Shown piece by piece: positions 11,828 to 24,148 of a DNA stretch of 64,000 nucleotides (its first letter is position 1; every line of letters starts with the position of its first letter). The notes under the pieces were generated by a model. The model saw only the letters and a program-made list of their open reading frames with translations. It had not been told where the DNA came from and did no database searches. The DNA comes from Nectonema munidae (Eukaryota; Nematomorpha; Nectonematoida; Nectonematidae), in contig JAUIRK010000942.1 of assembly GCA_030549495.1 (NCBI GenBank), forward strand, positions 124,001 to 188,000. Direction: 5' to 3'. Both the position numbers and the translations under genes were made by a program.

Positions 11828-14800
11828 TTAAACAAGTTTTTTTATTTTGCAAAAAAACAAAGGGCCGTAATTAGCAGCTAAAGTAGGCACAACCAAGTGC
11901 CCAAATTTTGTTTCTTGAAATCGAAAGTAGGGCGAAAAAAGGCGAACCAATTCGTAGCATTTCAAAACAACGAAAGGAGTGCCATAACCACAGGCCTGAA
12001 GAGATTTAAATACTGTCAAGATGATGTCGTCATTCTGGAAAGGAGAAAGTGTAGATGTGGTGTAGACTGCAATGCTATCCTTCTTCATCTTACTAACGAT
12101 TGAGCTAAGGAAAAAGAGAAGAAAACATTTACGTATGAACTTTACTTTTTTATAAAAGGTAAAATTATTTAAATGATTTTAGAAAATATGAGTTCTAAGG
12201 AAGAGTGAGCGTGCTTGTATACTTAAGTAATTTAATTTCAAATTTTTTATAACATTTATGATCTTTTATGTAAAAAATTAAAAATCACTGTTAAAAAATC
12301 GCGAATTTATTTACTCGATCAATTTAGCGCAATTATAAAAATTATCTATAACTTTTAAAAGCGTACTTTTGACTCAAAAATGTTCAATTGCAAGAAATTA
12401 CTCAAGAATTCAATCACACTTACAATAATAATATAGAGAGAGCTGAATAATAGTCAAACAAATTTTTATGATTAGTAAAGTTTATGTTTTGCTTGAGATC
12501 TCAACAAACATTGCAATTTATTTTTACTCAATGGAGAAAGAAGCGATACGGGAATTTCCTATTGAAATGGTGGTAAATACTATGCTGTTGGAAATTTGGA
12601 ATTATGTTAAAATTATATACTTGACAGAACTAACCCCGCTTTTTATTACACATATTTTAAGCGTACCTGTTAGTACATATTGGTCCAATTTTGGAGACTA
12701 TTATTTAACAATTCATTTTTGTAAAATCTTAGAAATATATTTCCAAAATGTTATTCATTTAGTTTTACTTGTACTAAAAAATTATATAAATAGCTTTAAA
12801 ACGTGTTTGAATAGATAATGAAAATTTTTTTTGAGATTATAATAAATGATAAAAAAATTTTCTGACACTTTATACTGAAAAATTAAAAAATTTTTAAAGT
12901 CTCAATAGAAATAGCATATAATTTAAAAAATTGCTTGAAAATGTAAAAAAAATATATTTTTGTTTCGTCTTAAAATGTGATGTCCATTTTTGGATATCAT
13001 TGGACCGTAAACGCGTAGAGTAAGAATGTTGATCGCGCAGATGTTATTTATAAATCTACCGTAAAAAAAGTATATTTCTACCGCGATAAAAAACGTAAAT
13101 TACATTTGTGGATTCATTCCTCACACGCATGTACATTAAGCCCAAAAGTTAAAAACATGAGGCGTATGGCAATCAATGATATCCGCATTATCGATATTTA
13201 TATATATCCCTTATCAAACACATTTTTTTTTAACCTCATTAGATTATAAGGGTACAAATGTAGACAAAAACTTTGGAAATTTTTCTGGAAAAGTTATAGA
13301 AATAGCACATGCTCTCATCTCTAAATACTTTTATAACCAAATTTTTTTCTCAAATATATAAAAAAAACACAATATTAATAAAAAATGTATTTCACTCTAT
13401 AAAATTGTTAAACCAAATATTTTTTGAAATAAATAAAAATAACACAATATTAAAAATGAAAATAATTTTATTTCACATTTTCAACACAACAAGCAGTGAA
13501 TATTTTTTCGACTAAAGAATGATTTGTATACAAACAGTTTTTCCACAGCTTAAACAACAGTTACGAGTGGATTTCCTGCAAAAGTTTCATTTCTTTGGTT
13601 TGGTTGAAATTGCTTGTTTTTCATTTTACTTTTTTTTCACACCAAATAGTTCGATGCAGCACTTTGTATCCTTCAACAAGCGGCTGTTATGGATTTTTTT
13701 CCATCATTTCAAGAGCTTTACTGAAGGATCTTTCAGGGAAAATTTACGCGACTTTGTGTGACCATTTTTTTCGCAATCACAAAGCTATATTAAAACATGC
13801 AACGTCTATAATATTATAAAACACAACCAACCATTGGCCAATGAATACTTTTTCTTCTGCAAGTAAATTCTTCGATGTTTTCATCTAATTGATCAATACC
13901 TCCTTTTGTATTATTATAAAGATGGATAGTCTCTGGTAGAGAAGATGGAAGTGTATCTCGAGCATAGAAACTGCTATTCAAGAGGATTACAGAACGGTTT
14001 TCCTTGGGCACGAACAAAAGTAAAAAAAAATTTTCGTTGTCGAACAGATATTCTGAAGAATTTGGAGAACGTCCTTTAACATTTCCGAAAACTTTAGGAA
14101 CTTCTTTTCTGTTACAACGAAGTGTGCCAAGTAGCGTCATCTTTTTCTCAATCAACTGGCAGGCTAGGTTATGACTGGTGAAAAATTTATCAGTGGTGAT
14201 ATTTCTACCAGTATTGAAGTATGGCTTGCATAAATTCATAACAACTTTTTCGGCAAGATTTCTTTCTCTCTGTTCGTTTTGCCTACCACAATATATTGTG
14301 GCATTTAAAGCAAATCCGGTCTTAACTTCACAAAGTCAAAAAAATTTTAAACCATACTTTTTTAGTTTTCTTGGTAAGTAGGATTTTCCGGGTAGTTTAC
14401 CTCTGTAAGGTAATAGTCTCTCATCTACCCTGAGAAATTCTACAGGAATGTAAAGTTTTCTCAAAGACAACACAAAAAGTTCCTAAACTTCTCTGATCGC
14501 AGAAATTTTGTTTTGCTTCTCTGGTTGTCTGGTTGTCAAAACGGAGACATCTGAGGAAAAATTTCATTCGATTAATTGAAATGCAAGCTCTGTAAATAGG
14601 ACGAGAATCATTTTTATCAAAAAAGTCTTCTATGGAATTAAAGTTATCACGATCTGCACATGAGTGTATTGATTGGAGCATTTCAAAATATGCCTTCTAA
14701 TTTCTTCAGGTAATAAAAGATTAAATAATTCAATGTTCATCTTCCGTTGCTGTCAAAGTCCTTGAGTTTTCTGTACAAATATTTCTTGACAGTCTAACAT

Positions 14801-17800
14801 TAGGTTGCAAAGTTTTACTCCATGCTATTCCATTGCATGTCTCAACTACATGCGGGCTCTCTTCCATATCATCGTCATCATCATTTGAAACTTGATAGGA
14901 CGAATCTTCAGAATCAGAACAAATTTCCATCTCACTTTCGCAATCATCAGTTTCCAAAGCTTGGATTCGTAACTCATCTAAGCACAAACTTTCTTCGATA
15001 TCGCTCTCATATTCTACATTTTCCAAATTCTCGTCTATAACTTCATTATTTTTTAACAAATTGGAGTTTTTGTTATTAGTTCTTTGACGAGAACTCATTG
15101 GGATAACGCAAGAAGAAAAATGCAATTCGCTAGCAGAGTATATTTTTAATGAAGCGAGAAGAGTAAAAGTGAAAGAAAAAAAGAGATGAAAATTTTAATT
15201 AAATTAAATAATACACAAAATTGTAAAGTCGAATTGAATAAGTTTAATAAATTAGGGAGTTAGATTAAACTGTTAGAATTTTGACTGACTTAATTTGACC
15301 TTTCATTCTTAAATTTAGCCTTTCACCTGTTTAAATACTGAGTCAAAAGTGTAAAAAATAAAAATTAACATACTAAATTTATTAAAAATATTTTCAATTT
15401 TACAGTTTTGTGTTTTATTTGAATTAGTTAAAAATTTCAATACTAAAAAATAAAAAATCTTGAGGGACGGCTTTATGTGAAAAAGGACGAATTCAATGAT
15501 TCATTGTGAAAATGGCATATATTCTATTGTAATTTTGATATTTAGTTAATACCTACGAGATGAAATTTGAAAAATTATAAGAGCCTGAATAGTAAGTGTC
15601 TACATTTGTACCCTTCGTATCTGATAAGGGATATACTTTGTTGATTGTTACTGATAAAATATGCGTACATCTTGGGTTGCTTATTGCTATATGTGCGATG
15701 ATATAAAACATTTCATTACTAATATTATTTATCTTTCATGGTATAAGAAATAAACTTGATTATTTTTACTTTTCAATATTATTTCTATCACTAGCATAAA
15801 AATCACTTTGTTTGTGACTTAAATCACAAAAACAACGGTGGAACCCCTGAATAAACATATATGGATCAAATTTGATAGAGAATTGAGTTTTCAGAAACCT
15901 TTACAAATGTGGATTAAGGTATTAGTGGAATTAGAAGAGGCACGCTCAACCTCTAGCTGCATCATTATCAGAAAAATTCAAAACTTGAAAGGAAGTTAAA
16001 TTACAAGAGAATGTCAGTTTGGGCGGTTGGAAGAGACAACCTTTGCACTTCATTAGACTTCTTGAATAAATTGTCCTTATCATCGAGCATCAAAGAAGCT
16101 CTATCCTTTTGAGAAGGTGGGTCAATGAGAATCTAGATAAAACACAATGAAAAATGAATCCGTGAGTCTTATTAACAAAAAATGTGATCCGCAATGTGTT
16201 GAAAGCAAGGTAAAATAAAATGCTCCCACTTGTAAGAAATAGTAGTTGAAATGAAGGAGGGCAAATGTGAGCTAGTCTATCAAGAAACGTAGCACCTTTT
16301 TATAATTTAAACACTCAAGCAGCGAATTTGGTATCATGTATATAGGAAAGTGTCCTTAGGAATTGCTAAATACATTTGATCTGATGAGTATATTTAATAA
16401 TAGTAATATATAATAACTTATATTATAGGCTAAATACATTTAACTACTTAATAATACATTTAAGACGAAAGGCTTTTTCGCCCCCTGAAAATCACATTGC
16501 TCCCTCCGGATGTGCGCCCCTGTTTTGAGTTGTAGTTTGAAATACTGAGCCTAACATATAAATATTTGTTCATTAAAATAAGCACAAATATCACATTAAA
16601 ATCTAGTGACTAAAGAGAATAATTTTTATATCAAAAAACAAAGATTACATGCATAATTTTGTAATCCTTTGTGTTTAGTTATATTTTTAGTTTAGAGCGG
16701 CTCTAATTACTGGGACAAAATTCTTTGAATTTTACCAAAAATCTGCGAAAGGGTTATAAAGTTAGGGGGCATGGAAGGTTGTGTACTACTGAAAAGGGAC
16801 ACATACTGGAAAAGTTAGGGAACGTCTGGTTTAGATGTACCGCTGAATTTTAAAAAGAATAGTTCAAAGAAAAAATATCTAGGCTAAGATTGACCAAAAT
16901 GAATACAATACTGAAAAGAGCTGCTTGAAAAGACTTGGAAATATTTTCGTACACTTCTAAAAGTGATTCAAAAAGACAGAATACTATCTCGTAGAGAGTT
17001 TTGTAAGTAAAGTATTGAAATCTTGGAATACAAGTTAAACATATACAAATTGTTTCGCGTAACACTCGAATAAGTACAACGGAAAGAATATTAGCATGTG
17101 TTGAAGGCAAACAAGTCTTTTGAATGAGTAAAAATAGATGAATTAATCCACGAGTATAAATGATACATTAGCACGGTGTAGATATAAGAAGACAAACTTA
17201 CTGAGTCGTAGGAGAAGTCCAAATTAGAAGCAATGTCTGTGCAATCTATGCTGGTGTAGTTGATGTGTGATGTGAATTTTCGCGATTTAGGAAAATTAAC
17301 ACAAATCATTTGCTTCAACTTTTCCAATCGTGAAATGCTTTTGTCGTTCAGTGTCAAGGACTCTGCAAAACAACGCAAGGTATAGCAAAACTCGGTTTTT
17401 CTCTTATACTTTCTAAACGTGTCTGTGAAGCAAGCTGTCCTTCGCGAGAACCGCACTGCCCCTAAATTCGGGGAATTGAATACATACACTCTTCGTTGAA
17501 TAAATATGCTTATTAATAATAAATAAAGATAAACACAAATTTCATTTTAAAAAGATTGCTACAATTAATGATAAATATATCGTTAATTAGCAAATATATT
17601 ATGATGTATATATAATTAAAAGAAAAAGTATTTACTTCTGTCAAGATATTCTGGCATAGTATTTTGGTACCGAATACGCCAAAATTTGTTGTTATGAATT
17701 TCATGCAAATTTAAAATGGCTATTATTTATTTTGAAAAGGATGCAACGTTATATTTAGCATTACAAGGTTGGCCTACAAAAATTAGGTAGAAAGCAAGCA

Positions 17801-20800
17801 TGAATGTAGTAGATTCGACAGCTTCAGAACCAATTAAAACACAAAAGCAATAATTAAAATAAGAATAACGCATACTTATTTTCCTGGAGTGGAGAACAAG
17901 AAGAGACTTAAAGCCAGGAGCAGCACAGGCATCAAAAAATTTGGTTTCAGGAGTCAATTGAAGAGCGATGACAGGAAGTAAAAAGGATGGATCGAAGATT
18001 AGATGCGCTTAGATCAAAATTATTTTGTGAATTTCAACAAGAATGCGTAAAAGATAATAATAATAATAATAATAATAAAAAAGGTATAGCTAAACTTAAA
18101 AGAAAAGTGTATGGCTTGCATAGTGAACGTTTTATTGTAGGTAAGCAGATACTCTAGATCAGGTACATATGTGATTGATAAAAACATACAGCATATAACT
18201 GATGAAAGCTTGACAATTATAGTTTCATCACAAAAAAATATATACCTTTCATTTATCGCTATATTATAACGAGATAAACTTGAAAAGTCAATTTTAACAG
18301 ATCTAAGGCATATCAAGATATCAAAAGAGGCGAACAAGTCTGATATGACCACTTAAAGGTAAAGTAGAGGGCTTATCAAATTGTTTAGCTATTAGATAAA
18401 TAATAGTTTCTTTGTTAGACTAATTAGTTATATTGATGCTAGATAAATAGTTAGTCACGTTTCTTATGTAGAAACTATTTTCAGTTTAGAATGAAATAGA
18501 ATGAACCTTTTAAATAAAAAATTTTCTATTCATCTCTAATAATGATAAAAATTATTATGTGAGATTTTCCCTTAAGTAAAATCTTAAATTCGAGTTTATA
18601 TATTCTCTATCATGGAATTTCTAGATGTGTGAATGTAAAAAATAATCCAAAAAGAAATACTTAATTTCAAACAAGGGAAAAATGACACACATCACATACC
18701 AGAAATGATGTAAAACTCATTTTAGTATGCTTACATGAGTTTTTAAATAGATTACAAATTAAAAAGAGCATAAATATCTTTTATATATATTTTTTTGAAT
18801 AAAAAGATAAGTTTCAAACCCTAAAAAGTTTACGATATATAAAATGTGTCTGATTTGCGACTAAAAAGCCTCAGTTAATCAAAGTGCATCTTTATTTCTT
18901 TGATGTAAAGGTGGTTGTTTTCATTGAAAAAACACAATTGTGCCGTTTGTATCGAACTCTAAGGAAGGCAGGCTTGATGCGATATCGAACCCAAGACCTT
19001 GAGTTCTCGAATCCAGTACCTAGCCAACCTTACTTACACCCCCTATAAAAGACTCTCTAAGTTAATTGAAATTTGTTTAGCATGATTAAACGAAAGTAAA
19101 ACTTTTATTCCAAGTGAAACAAGTTCAATAATTCAAAATATTGTTCTGTGAATTAATAAAACTTATGAATCAATATTTCAGCAAAAAAGTTTGTGCCTTC
19201 TTTGGTAAAATAAAAAGCATCAGCTATGTTAATTAGTCATATGCAGCCCCGTCGCCAGACTCCAAATTGCGGCGGGCGGGGGCAAAACTGATTCTAATGG
19301 CGCTGGGACTATAAGAAAGTGTATACATTTCAAGGGAGTTTCAGTGGGAGGGGCAAAGCCTCCCTTATCGACCGGCAGGGTGATATCTCTATTATTACAA
19401 AGGATAGGAGAGAATTTTTAAACTACCTACATCCATCAACTTATGTCCAAGATCGAATTATACCTTTATAGCAAGTTCACAGTATCAAGTCAAAATCATA
19501 TATTAAACAAGTGTCTAAAGAGCAGTAATTGTTGTGTAATATATCTGATTAACTTCATTCTCCTTTTCTACTTCCATCCATTTTATCTGCTGAATGTTTG
19601 GAGCAAATGATTATAGGGGAAATGTGTTATATAAATCCCATACTTTCAAATAGCAAAAATTTAATTCAGGAAGCAGTGAATAAACATCCTAGCGATACAG
19701 AAACCGAAGTATCTTTTGATCAGCGTAGATAACAAAATGCTACCGTAGCCTATTCTCATCAACAAGGAATGCTCCCATCTCTTCAAAAACAGGAATAAGA
19801 AAACTTGTATGCTAAGAAACAAACTAAAGAAGTTATGTAATGGAAGATCTCATTCCCATATATCATTACCGCGCTTTGTAACATTTTTAAAAAATTCAGT
19901 TCCCGAATTCACACTAGGAACAATAAATCGAAAAATACTGTAATTAAATTTTTTTGCGAGGAATTAGATTACGCGAAATTTGCAAATGTTCCGCGAGATT
20001 AAATTCAGCGAATTTATATGAAAAAAATCTTTTATGATATTTGAAATCCTTCATTTAATTTTAAATTTTAGAAATGTATATTCGCAAATTTGTTTTTGGA
20101 CAAAAGTTGGAGAAATTTTGTTTTCTCGAGGTACCTCACAGTACTTGATAAATTGAAAGAGGAAAAATTGAATGACGATGTGAACAATTTTTCACTTACT
20201 ATGCATTCCAAGGGAGTAATTTGGGGTGGGAAATGTGCCGAATTTTCCAGGAGGAACAGAGTACACTGGCAAAAAAGGAGGGAAATTTGATTGGAGGGGA
20301 GAGTCAGAAATTATTTCAAGAGTAGGTAACTCGTACTTAGAGTTTAACTTTTGGTAGGGGTTGTTGGCGATGAGATCGTTGTAGTGGTGATCTCTTTGCA
20401 GAGTATTGATCTTCACTGACTCGCCATCTAGTTCATAGACTAATCGAGAGTTGCTATTCTGCTCATCCTAACAATGATAAAAGGGATATAAAATGCAATA
20501 TTTAAAAAAAAATTTGTGCACGTGAGACGGGATACGCGTATAAATATAAATTTATAAACTGCATACATACATAAATTTCTTTAAAAAATAAAGATTAACA
20601 TATTCCTAGATCATTTTTAAAGAGAGTACAATTTAAAAAATTCCTCAGCCCCCCCCCCCCCCTCTTAAAAATTTGGCGCCCAATTAATTAAAAAAATATG
20701 AGCACTTATTTTATATATCTAAAAGGAGCAATACTTTTTGCTATGCTAGGTAAAGTTTGATGTATTTAATGATATGTTAGACTTGATAATAAATTAACGA

Positions 20801-23513
20801 ATAAATATGCTAAAAAATACATCAATTTCTAAAATTTGTAGTTTCAAATCAAGTACTAATGTACTAATTTATTGATTAGATTTTTTTAAATGGCTACAAC
20901 ATCGGAACTTTTGAATGATTATTATTATGGAGTCATTTAATAAAAGATATAGAATACCAAGTATTTTCTTCCTCAATGAAAAACTCATTAAATTTGAAGT
21001 TTTCCACAGACACAGAACACTAATAGGTCAATGACATCCTATCTAAAGAGCAAATGACAAGAACATAATCATGCCCCAGATCCTGCAAGACAAAGTGTTA
21101 GAGTTGCTAAACGTATTCAACGTAGACGTAAGCTTGAAGACAATTTTCCTGAACCTATAACAATGAACAAATTGCAAATTCGCGAAGAATTTAAAACCGT
21201 TACCATAAACGGAAATACAGAACCCTTTTTACTGAGAGATGTAACAAGCGATTCAAAGCGAATTATCATATAAGCAAGTCAGCTTATGCTCGATCAACTT
21301 GCCAAATATACACTTAACCCTTTCATTACAAGAAAAACAAGACGATATTTATTAAAAAGCAGAAGATTCATATACAAAGCTATTTAAAAAAGCGGACGAA
21401 GATAAATATGTTTATGAATCATATATGATACTCTAGTCACGAAAGAGTTATCAAGTTAATCTCTCAAAATACTCATTTGAATAATCTAGTCTTTTGGTTA
21501 TATAATTTCAATGTTTCCCTTAACAATAATCTTCAACTATCATCTTACAAGATCGTATGCCAGTTGCGCAAAAATTTTACATTATAAAATGTCTAATTCT
21601 GCTGTAATGCTGAAAAAATCAGCATAAAAAGACACTTAAGTTTGCCTTTAAAAGTAGAACACTGAAATAATCCTATTTGTTGTTAAAATAATATCCTAAA
21701 AAAATTGAGAAATCTTTTATAAGTTTTTTATTATAAACTAAAAGCACTGAAAACAATAATCACAATGAATTAAATTTTACAGATATATTTTATAATTTGA
21801 ATTTAGCAACGAAAAAACAAAGGTGTGATTCAAATCATTATTACAAATTTTATATGAACTTTGATGTACTGTAAAGTTTCAAGACAGGCATATTTAATTT
21901 AGAATTATTTAAATAGTGAAATCAACAAATTGTAACTACATTTTATTTAATTGAAAATCGTAGGCTATTATAAAATAAAATTTTTATTAGAGGTTTCAAG
22001 TCCGGCTATCGAATTAAGAAAGTTGATATTCACGGAGAAGCTACGAGTAAGTTTGTACCATTTAAAAAAGTATGACTAAATTAAAAGTTAGAAATTTTAA
22101 CCCGTTATTATTAATGACAAGATAATTAGGTTAACTTTGCGCTGGGCGCTACGCGGACATACAAATGTCATGTTGGAGTAGGAGTACACAAAAACTAAAA
22201 TGTATTATTCCGACAACTCGTAATCCAACACAGATTTATCCGTAATCAATGTGGTCGGATTAATCAAAATGACTGCATATACTTTAATTGTCGCGAGTGG
22301 TTCTGCCAGACAAGTAACAACACTTCTTATTATCCACAATCTTTAAAAACTTGAAGATGTTTTGTGTGCAAAAAAAGCACAACAGTCTAATATGGTTAAC
22401 TCAGTGACTCCTTACGAAGTCATTTTTGGATTTGAAAAAAAATGCATAATTTATTATTATAAGAAAGGTAGGTAGTTTGTTATTGAAGTTTTAGTATGTT
22501 TTAATCGACATTGATGTAGTTGGAGCTTAATGAGTTATATCTATCGTTAATGACAAAATTAACAAATTGAATTACGCAAAAGTTTAATTTTCCTTATGCA
22601 TAGTATATGTAAAGTTGAAAATTGATGACCAACAAGTAAGCAAATGGATACGGGTAGTTAAAGTGGAAGGTAAATCACTTATTCAAAATACTCATGATCT
22701 ATTCGCTTTAACGACATTGATTAGTCCCAGCATGCAGTGGTAAGTGGGGTCATTATGAAGACAAACAACCCAGATAAGTCAAGCTAGCTTAATTTCCTGT
22801 CTCCACTACAACGTGTCTTTTTGATCACCTAATCTAAGCTCAAAACTTTTCAGATCTTGCTTTATGTTTTTACTTATTCAAAATAAAATGTGTATGATTA
22901 TACTTCATGGTCAAACTTCGGGAAATTTTCACTAACATCGTTTTCATAAGCACAAGGGATGAAGTGAGAAGAGGAAAGGGAAAACCAGTGTGGCCCAACA
23001 TCTTTGTTCGAAGAAGTATCGGGCGAATTTGTGAGTTTTAAACGAGATTGTCTCGTTATGTCAATCGTTCCTAGTTCCTTTAAAACCTTGAGTAAATCAG
23101 TCTTTCTACTCTCTTCAATAAATTGATTAAAAAGGATAGCGTATTGCGGATGAGTTAGAAGAGCACATCTAACAGAAGGCCATATATTAGAAAAGAGAGG
23201 CTTGCTTATGTTATCAATGTATTGAAGAGCTCTGTGAGATGGATAAAGCTTTGAAACTTGCCAATTCTAAAACATAACTGATATTTCTAGAATATTTTAA
23301 GAGAAGGCAGAGAAATAGTAGCAAATATATGGAAACTATGTAATCAAATATGAACATATCAAAATAGACATGTCACCAAATTAGTGTTCAATGAATGCCG
23401 ACTAAAAATCAGTATTTTACAGATATCTCAATTTGAAATGATATTACTTCAAATATCTAATATATTCCGTGACGAAGCGAAGTATAGTGCCGCCGGCAAC
23501 TCACCAGCCGCAT
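11828..23513 (-). CDS. NSUN4: Mitochondrial rRNA methyltransferase NSUN4 homologue, probable pseudoenzyme
   Basis: Spliced from minus-strand exons 23266-22937, 20467-20200, 18007-17876, 17362-17202, 16132-16005 and 12104-11828 (stop TAA). Every junction has GT..AG and matching phases (0, 1, 1, 0, 2). A probable first exon, ATGCGGCTG at 23513-23505 before GTGAGT, fits in phase 0; total 434 aa against 384 in human. Exon by exon the protein aligns with human NSUN4: NIWPSVRCALLTHPQYAILF; LPVYSV...SLGM; FDPSFLLPVIAL then DACAAPGFK; LNDKSISRLEKL; ILIDPPSQKDRASL; VYTTSTLSPFQND; ending NYGPLFFCKIKKL. The family methylates mitochondrial small-subunit rRNA and joins MTERF4 in large-subunit assembly. 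Here the two catalytic cysteines are serine (Ser307 for VPC, Ser360 for TCS), and the SAM loop PGGK is PGFK. Methylation is therefore doubtful; a structural role is plausible. The first exon is the weakest part. Confidence 0.9.
12105..13207. other. NSUN4 intron between last two exons, left part
   Basis: AT-rich intron sequence. An open frame of 116 codons at 12468-12818 (+) is Ile/Leu/Tyr-rich, matches nothing I know and reflects base composition. No gene supported. Confidence 0.5.
13208..15630 (-). mobile_element. piggyBac element #2 with canonical asymmetric ends, inside an NSUN4 intron
   Basis: Left tip CCCTTATCAAACAC (13208) and right tip, read inward from 15630, CCCTTATCAGATAC. Each is followed by the same 19-bp inner repeat AAGGGTACAAATGTAGACA, after about 26 bp on the left and 1 bp on the right. 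This short-spacer/long-spacer layout, with the short spacer at the transposase 5' side, is the signature of piggyBac (3 and 31 bp in the type element). The 4-bp flanks are ATAT on both sides rather than TTAA. Length 2.42 kb. It lies in the 3.9-kb intron between the last two NSUN4 coding exons. Confidence 0.85.
13517..15125 (-). pseudogene. Broken piggyBac transposase (PGBD-like)
   Basis: Minus strand from about 15125: an acidic Ser/Asp/Glu-rich N-terminus (SDSEDSSYQVSNDDDDD), then MKFFLRCLRFDN, NTGRNITTDKFFTS with GTLRCNRKEVP, NNTKGGIDQLDEN and SIHWPMV, then a cysteine-bearing C-terminus near 13540. These are the piggyBac DDE-domain blocks in order, including the second (TTDKF) and third (GGIDQLD) aspartate regions. 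Several stops and frame changes separate the blocks, for example between 14421 and 14239. The copy is inactive. A paralogue of, but quite different from, the transposase at 9070-10819. Confidence 0.85.
15631..16004. other. NSUN4 intron, right part
   Basis: AT-rich; nothing recognised between the right end of the piggyBac element and the exon at 16005-16132. Confidence 0.5.
16465..16520. repeat. Solo terminal fragment of a hAT-family repeat
   Basis: Reads GGCTTTTTCGCCCCCTGAAA, then AATCACATTG and a tip GATGTGCGCCCCTG at about 16507-16520. The same terminal sequence occurs near 27323-27367 and 51040-51103, and the reverse complement of the other end at 39541-39582. It lies in the NSUN4 intron 16133-17201. 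Confidence 0.6.
18050..18079. repeat. (TAA)n microsatellite
   Basis: About nine TAA units at 18053-18079, in the NSUN4 intron just upstream of the exon 17876-18007 on the minus strand. Confidence 0.9.
18955..19040 (-). repeat. tRNA-derived SINE head
   Basis: On the minus strand the sequence reads TTGGCTAGGTACTGG (box A-like) and, 30 bases on, GGGTTCGATATCGC (box B-like), followed by CATCAAGCCTGCC. Box A and box B spacing fits an RNA polymerase III promoter of tRNA origin. The arms do not fold into a full cloverleaf, so this is a SINE or tRNA relic rather than a tRNA gene. Confidence 0.5.
19250..19385. repeat. Dispersed GC-rich repeat, copy 1
   Basis: Shares AGAAAGTGTATACATTT, GTTTCAG and CAAAGC.TCCC in order with 50640-50800. 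It begins CAGCCCCGTCGCCAG like a hAT tip. Probably a non-autonomous hAT family. Confidence 0.5.
20468..22936. other. NSUN4 intron between exons 22937-23266 and 20200-20467
   Basis: 2.5-kb intron containing a C14 run near 20648-20661 next to GGCGCCC, a MULE transposase fragment at about 21030-21300, and otherwise AT-rich DNA. Confidence 0.6.
21030..21300 (+). pseudogene. MULE transposase fragment
   Basis: Plus-strand translation gives RVAKRIQRRRKLEDNFPEP, then MNKLQIREEFKTV, NTEPFLLRDVTSDSKRIII and LDQLAKYT. The same block order (PKNLEFSIPEKY, then FLQMDFQYENKRNLVF) precedes the DGTF nuclease motif in the larger MULE gene at 56.5-60.3 kb, and is the usual region before MULE catalytic domains in FLYWCH-type elements. 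Only this block remains; it is inside an NSUN4 intron and inactive. Confidence 0.6.
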
Positions 23514-24000
23514 CTGAAAAAATAGTAAACCTTCCTTTACTCGTTAAAATTCGTTAAAACGCTGCTTCAAAAGTGGCGTATAATATATAGAACGTGGGAT
23601 TTCGGGTTTTAATATTTGAAATAAATAAATTGAAAATTAGACATAAAAAACCGTTTAGGACTAAACATTCAACATGTGGAACATTTTAAGCTTATTAAAA
23701 AATAGATAAACTGCTTTTCCCTTACTGTTAATTGAATTTGATAATTAGATATTGGACTGAACAGTTTGCGTAAAATTTGTGCTGTAAAGCTTGAAAACGT
23801 ATATATATATTTTGGTTTAAAATATGATTATTTGTCAACTTTAGGGTTTTTTTTTAAATATTTTTTATAATCAAAATGGTAATTCTCTATAAAAAAACTG
23901 TTCTATTATTTATTTAGTACATGTTGAAAATTTTAAGGTTTTATTCACATTTGTATTGAATACCTTTTATGCTCCACTTGTGGAACGTTGGGTTACGATA
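23514..24000. other. Region upstream of NSUN4
   Basis: Just upstream of the proposed NSUN4 first exon. The 50 bases around 23468-23515 are notably GC/CpG-richer than the surroundings, as expected for a 5' end. No promoter motif is claimed. Confidence 0.35.
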
Positions 24001-24148
24001 TACAGTAAAACCTATCTTAGCGGTCACTTTCAAACATCCCCATTTGATTTATTAAGGTATAGAACCTTCATAGAGCGGCTACTCGTCTAATGCAGTGAGT
24101 TTTAAACCATAAATATGGTCAAAGAACATTCGAATTATTTTGGTAATC

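Larger units (their letters stand above)
18008..20199. other. NSUN4 intron between exons 20200-20467 and 17876-18007
   Basis: 2.2-kb intron. It holds a (TAA)n tract, a tRNA-like SINE near 18955-19040 and a GC-rich hAT-like fragment at 19250-19380. The remainder is AT-rich with no further gene. Confidence 0.6.

Noticed and set aside
12468-12818. 116-codon open frame
   Set aside because: Lies inside an NSUN4 intron, composition follows local AT bias, no domain recognised.
17091-17489. 132-codon minus-strand ORF as a separate gene
   Set aside because: Only its middle part (17202-17362) is coding, as an NSUN4 exon; the rest extends into introns.
18020-18352. 110-codon minus-strand ORF next to an NSUN4 exon
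   Set aside because: Contains the translated (TAA)n tract and no similarity to NSUN4; the exon at 20200-20467 joins in phase instead.
22380-22460. Short string VTPYEVIFGF resembling a retroelement integrase C-terminus
   Set aside because: Only about ten residues match, no other retroelement part or terminal repeat is visible nearby; too little to call a fossil.
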